This document shows, in pieces, positions 36,398 through 44,733 of a stretch of DNA of 64,000 nt (its first letter is position 1; every line of letters starts with the position of its first letter). The position numbers were made by a program, and so were the translations under genes. The notes below the pieces were generated by a model, which ran no database searches, was not told the origin of the DNA, and saw only the letters and a program-made list of their open reading frames with translations. Source of the DNA: Citrobacter amalonaticus Y19 (lineage in GTDB: Bacteria; Pseudomonadota; Gammaproteobacteria; Enterobacterales; Enterobacteriaceae). The DNA is taken from positions 2,976,001 to 3,040,000 of the forward strand of contig NZ_CP011132.1 of the NCBI RefSeq assembly GCF_000981805.1. The letters are read 5' to 3'.

Positions 36398-37129
36398 TTA
36401 CTTGCTTTTATTCTGCTGCTCAATAGAGGCAAGCATTCCACGCAGAATATTCAGCTCCTGGCTCTCCGGACGCGCGCGCGTAAACAGACGACGCAGTTTG
36501 TTCATCACCTGTCCGGGGTGGTTTTCACGGATAAACCCTGTCGACAGCAACGTTTGCTCAAGGTGACCGTAAAAACGCTCCAGATCGTCCACCAGCGGAT
36601 ACGGCGCTTCTTCATGCACCACCGCGTCACGGTTTTCTTGTGTTGCCAGCCAGGCCATGCGCACTTCATAAGCGATGACCTGTACCGCCATCGCCAGGTT
36701 CAGCGAACTGTACTCCGGGTTTGCCGCAATCGCGACGTGGTAATGGCATTTTTGCAGTTCGTCGTTGGTCAAACCAACGCGTTCACGACCAAACACCAGC
36801 GCCACGGGGGTATTTGCCGCTTCCGCAACGCTTTTTAAACCACATTCGCGCGGATCGAGCATTGGCCACGGCAGCGTACGCGAACGTGCGCTGGTTCCTA
36901 CCACCAGACTGCATCCGGCCAGCGCTTCATCGAGGGTGTCGACGATCTGCGCGTTGCCGATCACATCACTGGCCCCTGCCGCCAGAGCGATAGCCTGGGA
37001 GTCAGGTTTTACGAGCGGGTTCACCAGCCACAGGTTGGTTAACCCCATTGTTTTCATTGCGCGGGCAACAGAGCCCATGTTGCCGGTATGTGACGTTTCC
37101 ACCAGCACGATTCGAATATTTTGCAGCAT
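36398..37129 (-). CDS. trmJ: tRNA (Cm32/Um32) 2'-O-methyltransferase
   Basis: SPOUT-class enzyme that methylates the ribose at position 32 of tRNAs. The knotted SAM site includes ALVFGRERVGLTNDEL and NPEYSSLNLAMAVQV; the N-terminus RIVLVETSHTGNMGSVARAMK binds the nucleotide. Length is 243, against 246 in E. coli. It is divergent from suhB across 118 bases. Confidence 0.97.
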   Translation of the reverse strand: MLQNIRIVLVETSHTGNMGSVARAMKTMGLTNLWLVNPLVKPDSQAIALAAGASDVIGNAQIVDTLDEALAGCSLVVGTSARSRTLPWPMLDPRECGLKSVAEAANTPVALVFGRERVGLTNDELQKCHYHVAIAANPEYSSLNLAMAVQVIAYEVRMAWLATQENRDAVVHEEAPYPLVDDLERFYGHLEQTLLSTGFIRENHPGQVMNKLRRLFTRARPESQELNILRGMLASIEQQNKSK

Positions 37130-37247
37130 TGTCTTTCTTCAGCTAAAGATTATTCGCCCATATTATCATAAATCGAAGACATATTCCGATCTCGCTGCTA
37201 TACTCTGCGCCGTTTTCCCGTTCTTTAACATCCAGTGAGAGAGACCG

Positions 37248-38051
37248 ATGCATCCGATGCTGACCATCGCCGTGCGCGCAGCGCGCAAGGCGGGTAATGT
37301 AATTGCCAAACACTACGAAACGCCTGACTCAGTAGAAACCAGCCAGAAAGGCAGCAATGATTTTGTGACCAACGTCGATAAAGCCGCCGAAGCGATTATT
37401 ATCGAAACGATCCGCAAATCTTACCCGCAGCACACCATCATCACCGAAGAAAGCGGTGAACATGAAGGTACCGATCAGGATGTTCAATGGGTTATCGATC
37501 CACTGGATGGCACCACCAACTTCATCAAACGTCTGCCTCACTTCGCCGTTTCTATCGCTGTACGCATTAAAGGCCGTACTGAAGTCGCTGTGGTTTACGA
37601 TCCCATGCGTAATGAACTGTTCACCGCCACCCGCGGCCAGGGCGCCCAGCTGAATGGCTATCGTCTGCGCGGCAGCAATGCACGTGACCTGAACGGCACT
37701 ATTATCGCTACTGGCTTCCCGTTCAAAGCCAAACAGCACGCCACCTCTTACATGAATATCCTCGGCAAAATGTTTACCGAGTGCGCTGACTTCCGCCGCA
37801 CCGGCTCTGCCGCGCTGGATCTGGCGTATGTTGCCGCTGCCCGCGTTGACGGTTATTTCGAAATCGGCCTCAAGCCGTGGGATTTCGCCGCAGGTGAACT
37901 GATCGCCCGCGAAGCAGGCGCACTGGTTTGCGACTTTACCGGCGGTCATAACTATATGACGACCGGCAACATCGTGGCGGGCAACCCGCGCGTGGTAAAA
38001 GCGATGCTGGCGAACATGCGTGATGAACTGAGCGACGCGCTGAAGCGTTAA
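37248..38051 (+). CDS. suhB: Inositol-1-monophosphatase / Nus factor SuhB
   Basis: Mg-dependent phosphatase of the FIG superfamily; in E. coli it also joins the rRNA antitermination complex. The metal-binding motif WVIDPLDGTTNF and the second signature WDFAAGELIAREAGA are intact. Length is 267, like E. coli. A REP pair follows; the expected E. coli neighbour yfhR is not present. Confidence 0.98.
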   Translation: MHPMLTIAVRAARKAGNVIAKHYETPDSVETSQKGSNDFVTNVDKAAEAIIIETIRKSYPQHTIITEESGEHEGTDQDVQWVIDPLDGTTNFIKRLPHFAVSIAVRIKGRTEVAVVYDPMRNELFTATRGQGAQLNGYRLRGSNARDLNGTIIATGFPFKAKQHATSYMNILGKMFTECADFRRTGSAALDLAYVAAARVDGYFEIGLKPWDFAAGELIAREAGALVCDFTGGHNYMTTGNIVAGNPRVVKAMLANMRDELSDALKR

Positions 38052-38057
38052 TCGTTT

Positions 38058-38140
38058 GCTGCCGGATGGCGGCTAACGCCTTATCCGGCCTACAGAGTAA
38101 AATGATCTGTAGGCCGGATAAGCGAAGCGCCATCAGGCAT
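38058..38140. repeat. REP pair downstream of suhB
   Basis: GCCGGATGGCGGCTAACGCC-TTATCCGGCCTACA split by a short loop from TGTAGGCCGGATAAGCG-AAGCGCCATCAGGCA. It lies between the converging suhB and NicO-type genes and may serve as their joint 3' end. Confidence 0.92.
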
Positions 38141-38157
38141 TCTCCCTCAGGGCACGT

Positions 38158-39138
38158 TTAAAACGGTCTTATCCCTCGCCCTACAGGTACCGCACTCACC
38201 CACATCACGCCTGCTGCTACCACCAGTATCACACCACCGGCTAACGCCAGCGTCGACCAGCCAATCTGTCGCCACAATACCGGCGCGCGGTTACCGCTCA
38301 GCCTGACCGCCAGCGTGCGAAAACTGTGCACCAGCAGCGCCAGAGAAGTAATAGTCAACGAGGTGCCCGCCGCCATTGCCAGCACCGACGCTATCCCCCA
38401 GTAAAATACGCCAATGACTTTGCTGAACAGCAGCACCATAATAGCCCCGGAACAGGGACGCATCCCCATTGACAGAATAATCATCAGCCGTGCGCGCCAG
38501 TCATCGCCATGCTGCAGTTGTTCCGGATTCGGTAAGTGCTGATGCCCACAACCACAGTTTTCATGATGACTATGATGTGGCGTAAAAGCGGTAAATGTGG
38601 GTTTGCGCAGCAGCGCGTGTAGTTTCTTCAGCGCCCGCCAGCAGAGCAACAGGCCCAGAATCCCCACCAGCGCGTAGCTCCCCTTCTCCAGCCAGAAACC
38701 GCTCAGATGGAGCTGTCTCGCCGGCAGTTGCAGGATGCTGAGCACTACCACAACCAGCCCGATGGCCACCAGCCCCTGTAGTAGCGAGGAGGCCAGCGTC
38801 AGGCCAATGCTCGACTTCAGCTTTGAAGGATGGGTCGCCAGCCAGGTGGTAATCACCACCTTTCCGTGCCCCGGACCCAGCGCATGCAGCACACCATATA
38901 AAAAGCTAAACAGCAGCAACGACCCGCCCGCCTGGGCTGGGCTGGCGGCAACGGCTTTCAGCAGCACGCTCATCTGCTGATTCACCTCCCGCTGCCAGAC
39001 GATACTGTTGACCATCACCTCCGGCCAGGCGTACCACAGCCAGACGCCGCCGATCGCCGCCATCAGCAAAAACAACGCCAGCGGCCACAGCGATATCCAG
39101 CGCCGTGTGCGGACGCGGTTTGGCAATATTACTGACAT
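38158..39138 (-). CDS. NicO/RcnA-type metal exporter
   Basis: 326 residues with about six membrane segments and the two NicO signatures: HALGPGHGKVVI in the second segment and GMRPCSGAIMVLLFSK in a later one. A cytoplasmic or periplasmic loop is His-rich (HHSHHENCGCGHQHL), as in RcnA. The family exports or imports Ni, Co or Zn. It overlaps the DUF1007 gene by 10 bases, so both are translated together. Metal identity cannot be told from sequence. It is not RcnA itself, which in E. coli lies elsewhere next to rcnR. Confidence 0.88.
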   Translation of the reverse strand: MSVILPNRVRTRRWISLWPLALFLLMAAIGGVWLWYAWPEVMVNSIVWQREVNQQMSVLLKAVAASPAQAGGSLLLFSFLYGVLHALGPGHGKVVITTWLATHPSKLKSSIGLTLASSLLQGLVAIGLVVVVLSILQLPARQLHLSGFWLEKGSYALVGILGLLLCWRALKKLHALLRKPTFTAFTPHHSHHENCGCGHQHLPNPEQLQHGDDWRARLMIILSMGMRPCSGAIMVLLFSKVIGVFYWGIASVLAMAAGTSLTITSLALLVHSFRTLAVRLSGNRAPVLWRQIGWSTLALAGGVILVVAAGVMWVSAVPVGRGIRPF

Positions 39139-39758
39139 ATGACCGTCACCGTCTGCGCGAATTGTTTACCCAGTTCCATATCCTCTGGCGGCGCATCGTC
39201 TTTATCCAGAGACTGGGCAAAACTGAGCGACGCCTCGCTCGGTTCGGGGGTGTGCAACGCGATTTTACAGCGCTCACGCATCGCCAACGATAGCGTCGCA
39301 TCGCGGTCTTCTTCGTAACTCATATCGACATAATAAGAGGGGTCAAAGGTCGAGAAAGTATAACGCTGCCCGCTCAACGGCTGCGGTTCGGCAAGCGGCA
39401 ACACAAAGGTAAGCACTGCCTGATGCTCATCACGCGCCATGCCGTATTCCGTGGGCCGGTTTTTAAATTTGACGCGCTGCCCGTTGTGCCACATTTCGGT
39501 AAAGTAATGCTGCCCCAGCACATTCGCCATCACTTCCGCCGCCAGCTTTTTCCATATTTCAGAACCCGGTTTAGCGTCACCCGCATCATAGAGCAGATCA
39601 GCAGAGGTCAGTTCATCCATCGTCCAGCGCATTTTTAGCGCCACGATAGACCCGTTATCACTGACCACTTCCGTTTTCAGACGGATAAAACTGTGAGGAT
39701 GTGCGCTCACCGTAAACGTCAAAAAAGTGAATAACACCAACAAAACGCCGCGTATCAT
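39129..39758 (-). CDS. DUF1007 family periplasmic protein
   Basis: 209 residues with a clear Sec signal (MIRGVLLVLFTFLTFTVSA, then HPHSF), so the mature protein starts with a His-rich end able to bind metal. DUF1007 proteins are commonly encoded beside NicO permeases and are thought to bind or pass metal in the periplasm; the function is not settled. The start at ATG 39758 begins the signal peptide; the open frame upstream adds 15 residues without a signal-like shape. A small inverted repeat (GTCACG-N5-CGTGAC, 39799-39815) lies 41 bases upstream. Confidence 0.85.
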   Translation of the reverse strand: MIRGVLLVLFTFLTFTVSAHPHSFIRLKTEVVSDNGSIVALKMRWTMDELTSADLLYDAGDAKPGSEIWKKLAAEVMANVLGQHYFTEMWHNGQRVKFKNRPTEYGMARDEHQAVLTFVLPLAEPQPLSGQRYTFSTFDPSYYVDMSYEEDRDATLSLAMRERCKIALHTPEPSEASLSFAQSLDKDDAPPEDMELGKQFAQTVTVICQ

Positions 39759-39950
39759 GAATGACTTCGACTCCCACAAAAACAGGATGGCCACGAGAGT
39801 CACGATCGCCGTGACAGGATTGTCCGTGAGGATAACATTGAAATGAGGAATGTTGAGCGCGGATTTCTGGGATCGATTCAGTTCTCAGATTTGCAATTTT
39901 GTCTTTGGAGGCTGCGTGTCTGCTGCGAGTATTGTCTGTGCGTCACAACC

Positions 39951-40078
39951 CAATTGATAACCAATTGTAAAAATAAATAAGATGTTTACGATATTTATTA
40001 ACAATGAATTTGAACTTCATTTCGCGATAACTCTCAAATTTAACCATAAATTAACCAAATAACGCATAAAAATTAACA
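39951..40078. promoter_or_regulatory. Control region of the sugar operon with 11-bp phased repeats
   Basis: The 426-base spacer 39759-40184 has no gene. It contains CAATTG at 39951 and again at 39962 (11 bases apart), TTAACC at 40040 and 40051 (11 apart) and TTAACA at 40073 (22 further), in AT-rich DNA. Helical spacing suggests bent DNA or a repeated regulator site. No regulator gene is adjacent. No clear CRP site was found. Confidence 0.4.
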
Positions 40079-40184
40079 ATAATGGGCGTTTATCACATTT
40101 ACGAAACTTGCGATTCATTACCTCTTCCCTTCGTTGATAACCTCCTGTTCGTGACATGCCCCGGTCCCTACAAAAGGTACAACT

Positions 40185-41168
40185 ATGAAATTCAAACTCG
40201 CATTACTCAGTGCAACCCTGGTTTCTGCATGCATGTTGTCCGGCCCGTCCTTTGCGGCAGAAAAATATGAAATCGCTGTGGTTGCTAAAGTCACCGGCAT
40301 TCCGTGGTTTAACCGCATGGAAACCGGCGTGAATGAAGCAGCGAAGAAACTGGATGTGAATGCTTATCAGACCGGCCCTTCCACGCCGGATCCGGCTCAG
40401 CAGGTGAAGGTCATTGAAGATCTCATTGCCAAGAACGTTAACGCGATCATTGTGGTACCTAATGACGCCAAGGTGCTAGAGCCCGTGCTGAAAAAAGCGC
40501 GCGATAAGGGCATTGTCGTTCTGACCCATGAGTCACCGGATCAACAAATCGGCCAGTGGGATATCGAAACGATCGACAGCGAGAAGTACGCGCAGGCCAA
40601 CGTCGACGAACTGGCGAAAGATATGGGCGGCAAAGGTGGCTATGCGATTTACGTCGGCTCGCTGACCGTGCCGTTACACAACGCCTGGGCCGATTACGCC
40701 ATCAAGTACCAGAAAGAGAAATACCCGGAGATGTTTGAAGTGACCACCCGTCTGCCGGTGGCCGAGAGCATCGACAAATCCTACTCCACCACGCTGGATC
40801 TGATGAAAACCTATCCGCAGATGAAAGGCATCATTGGCTTCGGTTCGCTGGGTCCGATTGGTGCGGGTCAGGCGGTACAGAAAAAACGCGCGAAAGATAA
40901 AATTGCCGTGGTGGGGATTGCCATGCCCGCGCAGGCTGCGCCTTATCTGATGCGTGGCGACATCAAAAAAGCGATGCTGTGGGATCCGAAAGATGCTGGC
41001 TACGCGCTGGTGACCGTGGCGGATCAGTTGCTGAAAGGCAAAGAAGTGACGCCAGATCTGACCATTGATGGATTAGGGAAAGCCGATGTCGACATGGAGA
41101 AGAAAGTGATCCGCTTTAACAAGATCCTCGAAGTCACCAAAGACAACGCACAGTCACTCGGTTTCTAA
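40185..41168 (+). CDS. Sugar ABC transporter periplasmic binding protein
   Basis: 327 residues with a Sec signal ending SGPSFA-AEKYEIAVV. It belongs to the type I periplasmic binding fold (Peripla_BP_4) and by eye resembles the LsrB / rhizobial RhaS branch (WFNRMETGVNEAAKKL, INPxxxIVVPND type motifs: NAIIVVPND) rather than E. coli YphF. It would capture a sugar in the periplasm for the ATPase and permeases that follow. AAGG lies 7 bases before the ATG. First gene of a six-gene operon. Confidence 0.9.
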   Translation: MKFKLALLSATLVSACMLSGPSFAAEKYEIAVVAKVTGIPWFNRMETGVNEAAKKLDVNAYQTGPSTPDPAQQVKVIEDLIAKNVNAIIVVPNDAKVLEPVLKKARDKGIVVLTHESPDQQIGQWDIETIDSEKYAQANVDELAKDMGGKGGYAIYVGSLTVPLHNAWADYAIKYQKEKYPEMFEVTTRLPVAESIDKSYSTTLDLMKTYPQMKGIIGFGSLGPIGAGQAVQKKRAKDKIAVVGIAMPAQAAPYLMRGDIKKAMLWDPKDAGYALVTVADQLLKGKEVTPDLTIDGLGKADVDMEKKVIRFNKILEVTKDNAQSLGF

Positions 41169-41271
41169 GGCTCCAGCCACCACCAGGGAAACCTAACGCC
41201 GACCGTCTGGTCGGCGCTATCAACAGGCTTAACACTCTGCGCCCGTCAGGGCGCTCGCAGGGGTATTGTCC

Positions 41272-42780
41272 ATGACAGACACCACCGCATTTATCACTCT
41301 TGAGAATATCAGCAAGCAATTCCCGGGCGTGCTGGCGCTGGATAATGTGAATCTGACGCTGAAAAAAGGCGAAGTTCACTGTCTGGCAGGGCAGAACGGT
41401 TGCGGAAAAAGCACCATTATTAAAGTGATCTCCGGGGTTTATCAGCCGGAAAAAGGGGCGCAGATCCTGCTGGACGGCAAACTGTTCCACCAACTGTCGC
41501 CACAGCTCTCTTCGCACTACGGCATCCAGGTTATCTATCAGGATTTATCCCTCTTCCCGAACTTCAGCGTGGCGGAGAATATTGCCGTCAATCGCTACCT
41601 TCCCGGCGGCGATATCTGGGTGCGGCGCGGCACGATGAAACAGCAGGCGCTGGCGGCGATGAAGCGGATTGGCGTCAGCATCGATCCCGATAAAAAAGTG
41701 GAAAAACTCTCCATTGCCGACCGCCAGCTAGTGGCGATTTGTCGCGCCATTGCCGCCGACGCGCGCCTGGTCATCATGGATGAACCCACCGCTTCTCTGA
41801 CGCGCCAGGAGGTTAACGGCCTGCTGCGCGTGGTCAACGAACTGAAAGCCGACGGCATTTGCGTGGTCTTCGTCAGCCATCGTCTCGATGAGGTGATGGA
41901 AGTGGCGGACCGCATCAGCGTCATGCGCGACGGTAAACTGGTGGGGACGTATCCCGCAAGCGAACTCGACAGCCATGAGCTGGCCTTCCTGATGACCGGT
42001 CAACGCTTCCACTACAGCCCGCTGCCGGAAAAACCGCCGGTTGAGCAGGAGCCGATGCTGGAACTGCGCAACCTGAGCCGCAAAGGAAAATACCAGGACA
42101 TCAACCTGTCACTGCGTAGCGGTGAGATCGTGTCAATTGTCGGTCTGCTCGGCGCGGGCCGCACCGAGCTTTGTCTGAGCCTGTTTGGCATGACGCACCC
42201 GGAAAGCGGTGAAATCCGCATTAACGGCAAACCGGTTCAACTACGTAACAACCATGACGCCATCAAGCACGGCATCGGCTATGTCTCAGAAGATCGCCTG
42301 ACCCAGGGGCTTATCATGGAACAGTCGATCTACGACAACACCATTGTCACGGTCTTCGACAAACTGCATACCCGCAGTGGCCTGCTCGATCACGGCAAAG
42401 CAAAAACGCTGGTCGCTGATCTCATCCGGGAACTGAACATCAAGGTGGCCGATCCGCAACTGCCGGTCAAAACACTCTCCGGTGGCAACGCCCAGCGCAT
42501 CGCCATCGCCAAATGGGTGGCGACCGAGCCGCGCATCCTGATCCTGGACTCCCCGACGGTGGGCGTCGACATCGCCAATAAAGAAGGAATTTATCAGATT
42601 GCCCGCAACCTGGCGGAACAAGGTATGGCGGTGCTGATGATTTGCGATGAGATCCCGGAAGCCTATTACAACAGCCATCGCGTGCTGGTCATGCGGCGCG
42701 GGAAGCTGGTCGCTGAGTTTAATCCGCATCGTTGTCGCGAAGAGGACATTGCAGAGGTGGTCGAGGTCATCCATGAATAA
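41272..42780 (+). CDS. Sugar ABC transporter ATPase (duplicated)
   Basis: 502 residues with two ABC cassettes. The first has Walker A GQNGCGKST, signature LSIADRQ and Walker B LVIMDEPTA; the second has the altered Walker A GLLGAGRTE and a good signature LSGGNAQR, with LILDSPTVGVD as Walker B. This layout is usual in RbsA, AraG and LsrA. The start is ATG 41272 (AGGGG at 41259-41263); a TTG two codons upstream is too near that site. It overlaps the first permease by 8 bases. Confidence 0.94.
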   Translation: MTDTTAFITLENISKQFPGVLALDNVNLTLKKGEVHCLAGQNGCGKSTIIKVISGVYQPEKGAQILLDGKLFHQLSPQLSSHYGIQVIYQDLSLFPNFSVAENIAVNRYLPGGDIWVRRGTMKQQALAAMKRIGVSIDPDKKVEKLSIADRQLVAICRAIAADARLVIMDEPTASLTRQEVNGLLRVVNELKADGICVVFVSHRLDEVMEVADRISVMRDGKLVGTYPASELDSHELAFLMTGQRFHYSPLPEKPPVEQEPMLELRNLSRKGKYQDINLSLRSGEIVSIVGLLGAGRTELCLSLFGMTHPESGEIRINGKPVQLRNNHDAIKHGIGYVSEDRLTQGLIMEQSIYDNTIVTVFDKLHTRSGLLDHGKAKTLVADLIRELNIKVADPQLPVKTLSGGNAQRIAIAKWVATEPRILILDSPTVGVDIANKEGIYQIARNLAEQGMAVLMICDEIPEAYYNSHRVLVMRRGKLVAEFNPHRCREEDIAEVVEVIHE

Positions 42781-43762
42781 CTTTCGTCTCTCCCGTTTAG
42801 TCGGGCACCATGAATTCTGGCTGGGTCTGCTGGTGATTGCGCTCGCTGTCGGGCTGAGCGTCAGCACCGACGAGTTTCTGTCACTCGGCAACCTGACAGA
42901 CGTCGCGACCAGCTATGCCATTCTCGGTATTCTTGCCTGCGGGCTGTTCGTCGTGCTGATCTCCGGGGGGATCGATATTTCGTTCCCGGCGATGACGGCG
43001 ATAGCACAGTACGCGATGGCAAGCTGGGTGATCGTGCATGGCGGTAACTTTCTGCTGGCGCTGACCATCGCTGTCGTCGTCGGGCTACTGCTCGGGCTGA
43101 TTAACGGCTTTCTGGTCTACTGGCTGCGCGTGCCTGCGATCATCATCACCATCGCGACGCTGAACGTCTATTACGGTCTGCTGGTTTACGCCACCAAAGG
43201 CACCTGGCTGTACGGCTTCCCGGACTGGTTTATGAACGGCATCAACTGGTTCTCCTTCACGGCGGCCGATGGCTATGACTATGGCCTCACGCTCCCGCTA
43301 CTGTGTCTGGCCGCCGCGATCGTTTTCACCGCCATCCTGATGAACTACACCCGTCTCGGGCGTCAGATTTACGCGATGGGCGGCAACCGCGACGCCGCAT
43401 CCCGCCTTGGGCTGAACCTGTTGAAGCTGCATTTCTATGTCTATGGTTTTATGGGCGTTCTCGCAGGCGTCGCTGCTGTTGTGCAGGCGCAGATCACACA
43501 GTCCGTGGCGCCGAACTCGCTGCTCGGTTTTGAGCTAACGGTACTGGCAGCGGTCGTGCTGGGCGGCACCAGCATGAGCGGTGGGCGCGGTACATTGACC
43601 GGTACGCTGCTGGGGGTGATTCTGCTGGCCTTTTTGCAAAACGGTCTGACGCTGCTCAGCGTCTCCTCGTACTGGCACACCGTTTTCAGCGGCGTCATTA
43701 TCCTGGTCAGCATCAGCGCCACGGCGTGGAATGAGAAACGCAAACTGGCAAGGGAGCTTTGA
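42773..43762 (+). CDS. Sugar ABC transporter permease 1
   Basis: 329 residues, about nine or ten membrane segments, BPD_transp_2 family (LVVLISGGIDISFPAM-like block VVLISGGIDISF; ALGGTSMSGGRG near the end: VLGGTSMSGGRGT). The start is ATG 42773 overlapping the ATPase stop; an open frame inside the ATPase gene is not used. Together with the next gene it should form a heterodimeric channel, as in LsrC/LsrD and rhizobial RhaP/RhaQ. Confidence 0.92.
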   Translation: MNNFRLSRLVGHHEFWLGLLVIALAVGLSVSTDEFLSLGNLTDVATSYAILGILACGLFVVLISGGIDISFPAMTAIAQYAMASWVIVHGGNFLLALTIAVVVGLLLGLINGFLVYWLRVPAIIITIATLNVYYGLLVYATKGTWLYGFPDWFMNGINWFSFTAADGYDYGLTLPLLCLAAAIVFTAILMNYTRLGRQIYAMGGNRDAASRLGLNLLKLHFYVYGFMGVLAGVAAVVQAQITQSVAPNSLLGFELTVLAAVVLGGTSMSGGRGTLTGTLLGVILLAFLQNGLTLLSVSSYWHTVFSGVIILVSISATAWNEKRKLAREL

Positions 43763-43763
43763 G

Positions 43764-44717
43764 ATGAAAGCGTTCGCAAAAGTATTACCCGGTGATGCCA
43801 TCATCCGTCTGCAGTGCGTGATTATTATCGTCGTCGCCGTCGTCTTCTCGGCGCTGTTGGGCACCCGCTTTTTCAGCGTCGCAAACTTCCAGTCCATCGG
43901 TTCGCAGTTGCCGATCCTCGGCATGCTGGCGCTGGGAATGGGCATGACCATGCTGACGGGCGGCATTAACCTGTCAATTATCGCCGGTGCCAACGCCTGC
44001 TCGCTGGTCATGGCCGCCGTCATCGTCAGCCATCCGGACAATCCGCTGTTTCTCGCGCTGGCGCTGCTGGCCGGCGCTGCGGTCGCCGTCGCGATTGGTA
44101 CGCTGAACGGTGCGCTGATCGCCTGGGTTGGCGTGTCGCCGATCCTCGCTACGCTCGGTACGATGACGCTTATCTCCGGGCTGAACATCTTGCTCTCTAA
44201 CGGCACGGTGATTTCCGGCTTCCCGGCGGCAATTCAGTATCTCGGCAACGCCACCCTCGCGGGTATTCCCGTCGCCCTGCTGCTTTTCTTGCTGGTCGCC
44301 GTGCTGCTGTGGGTACTGCTGGAACACACCACGCTCGGGCGCAGTCTCTATCTGATGGGTTCCAACGAACAGGCGACCCGCTACAGCGGCGTGAACACCG
44401 TTCGGGTACAGATTTCCGTCTACGTCATTTCCGCCCTGCTCGGCTGGGTGGCCGCAATCTTAATGATGGCGAAATTCAACTCGGCAAAGGCCGGATACGG
44501 AGAGTCTTATCTGCTGGTCACTATTCTCGCGTCGGTGCTGGGCGGTATTAATCCGGACGGCGGATTTGGCCGTATCATCGGCCTGGTGCTGGCGCTGATT
44601 GTGCTGCAAATGCTGGAAAGCGGCTTTAACTTGCTGGGGATCAGCAGCTATCTGACGATGGCGCTTTGGGGCGCGGTCCTCATCCTCTTTATCGCATTAC
44701 AGAATCGTAGAGCCTGA
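43764..44717 (+). CDS. Sugar ABC transporter permease 2
   Basis: 317 residues, BPD_transp_2 family, with the matching blocks TMLTGGINLSI and VLGGINPDGGFG. It starts one base after the permease 1 stop (TGAG-ATG); AGGGAGC is the ribosome site, inside the end of permease 1. The two permeases are related but clearly different, which speaks against recent duplication. Confidence 0.92.
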   Translation: MKAFAKVLPGDAIIRLQCVIIIVVAVVFSALLGTRFFSVANFQSIGSQLPILGMLALGMGMTMLTGGINLSIIAGANACSLVMAAVIVSHPDNPLFLALALLAGAAVAVAIGTLNGALIAWVGVSPILATLGTMTLISGLNILLSNGTVISGFPAAIQYLGNATLAGIPVALLLFLLVAVLLWVLLEHTTLGRSLYLMGSNEQATRYSGVNTVRVQISVYVISALLGWVAAILMMAKFNSAKAGYGESYLLVTILASVLGGINPDGGFGRIIGLVLALIVLQMLESGFNLLGISSYLTMALWGAVLILFIALQNRRA

Positions 44718-44733
44718 TTTCAGGAGAAAAATT

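Noticed and set aside
40185..44717. ABC genes as yphF, yphE and yphD
   Set aside because: The binding protein does not resemble YphF from memory, there are two permeases instead of one, and the genes are next to a kinase and isomerase far from yphG.
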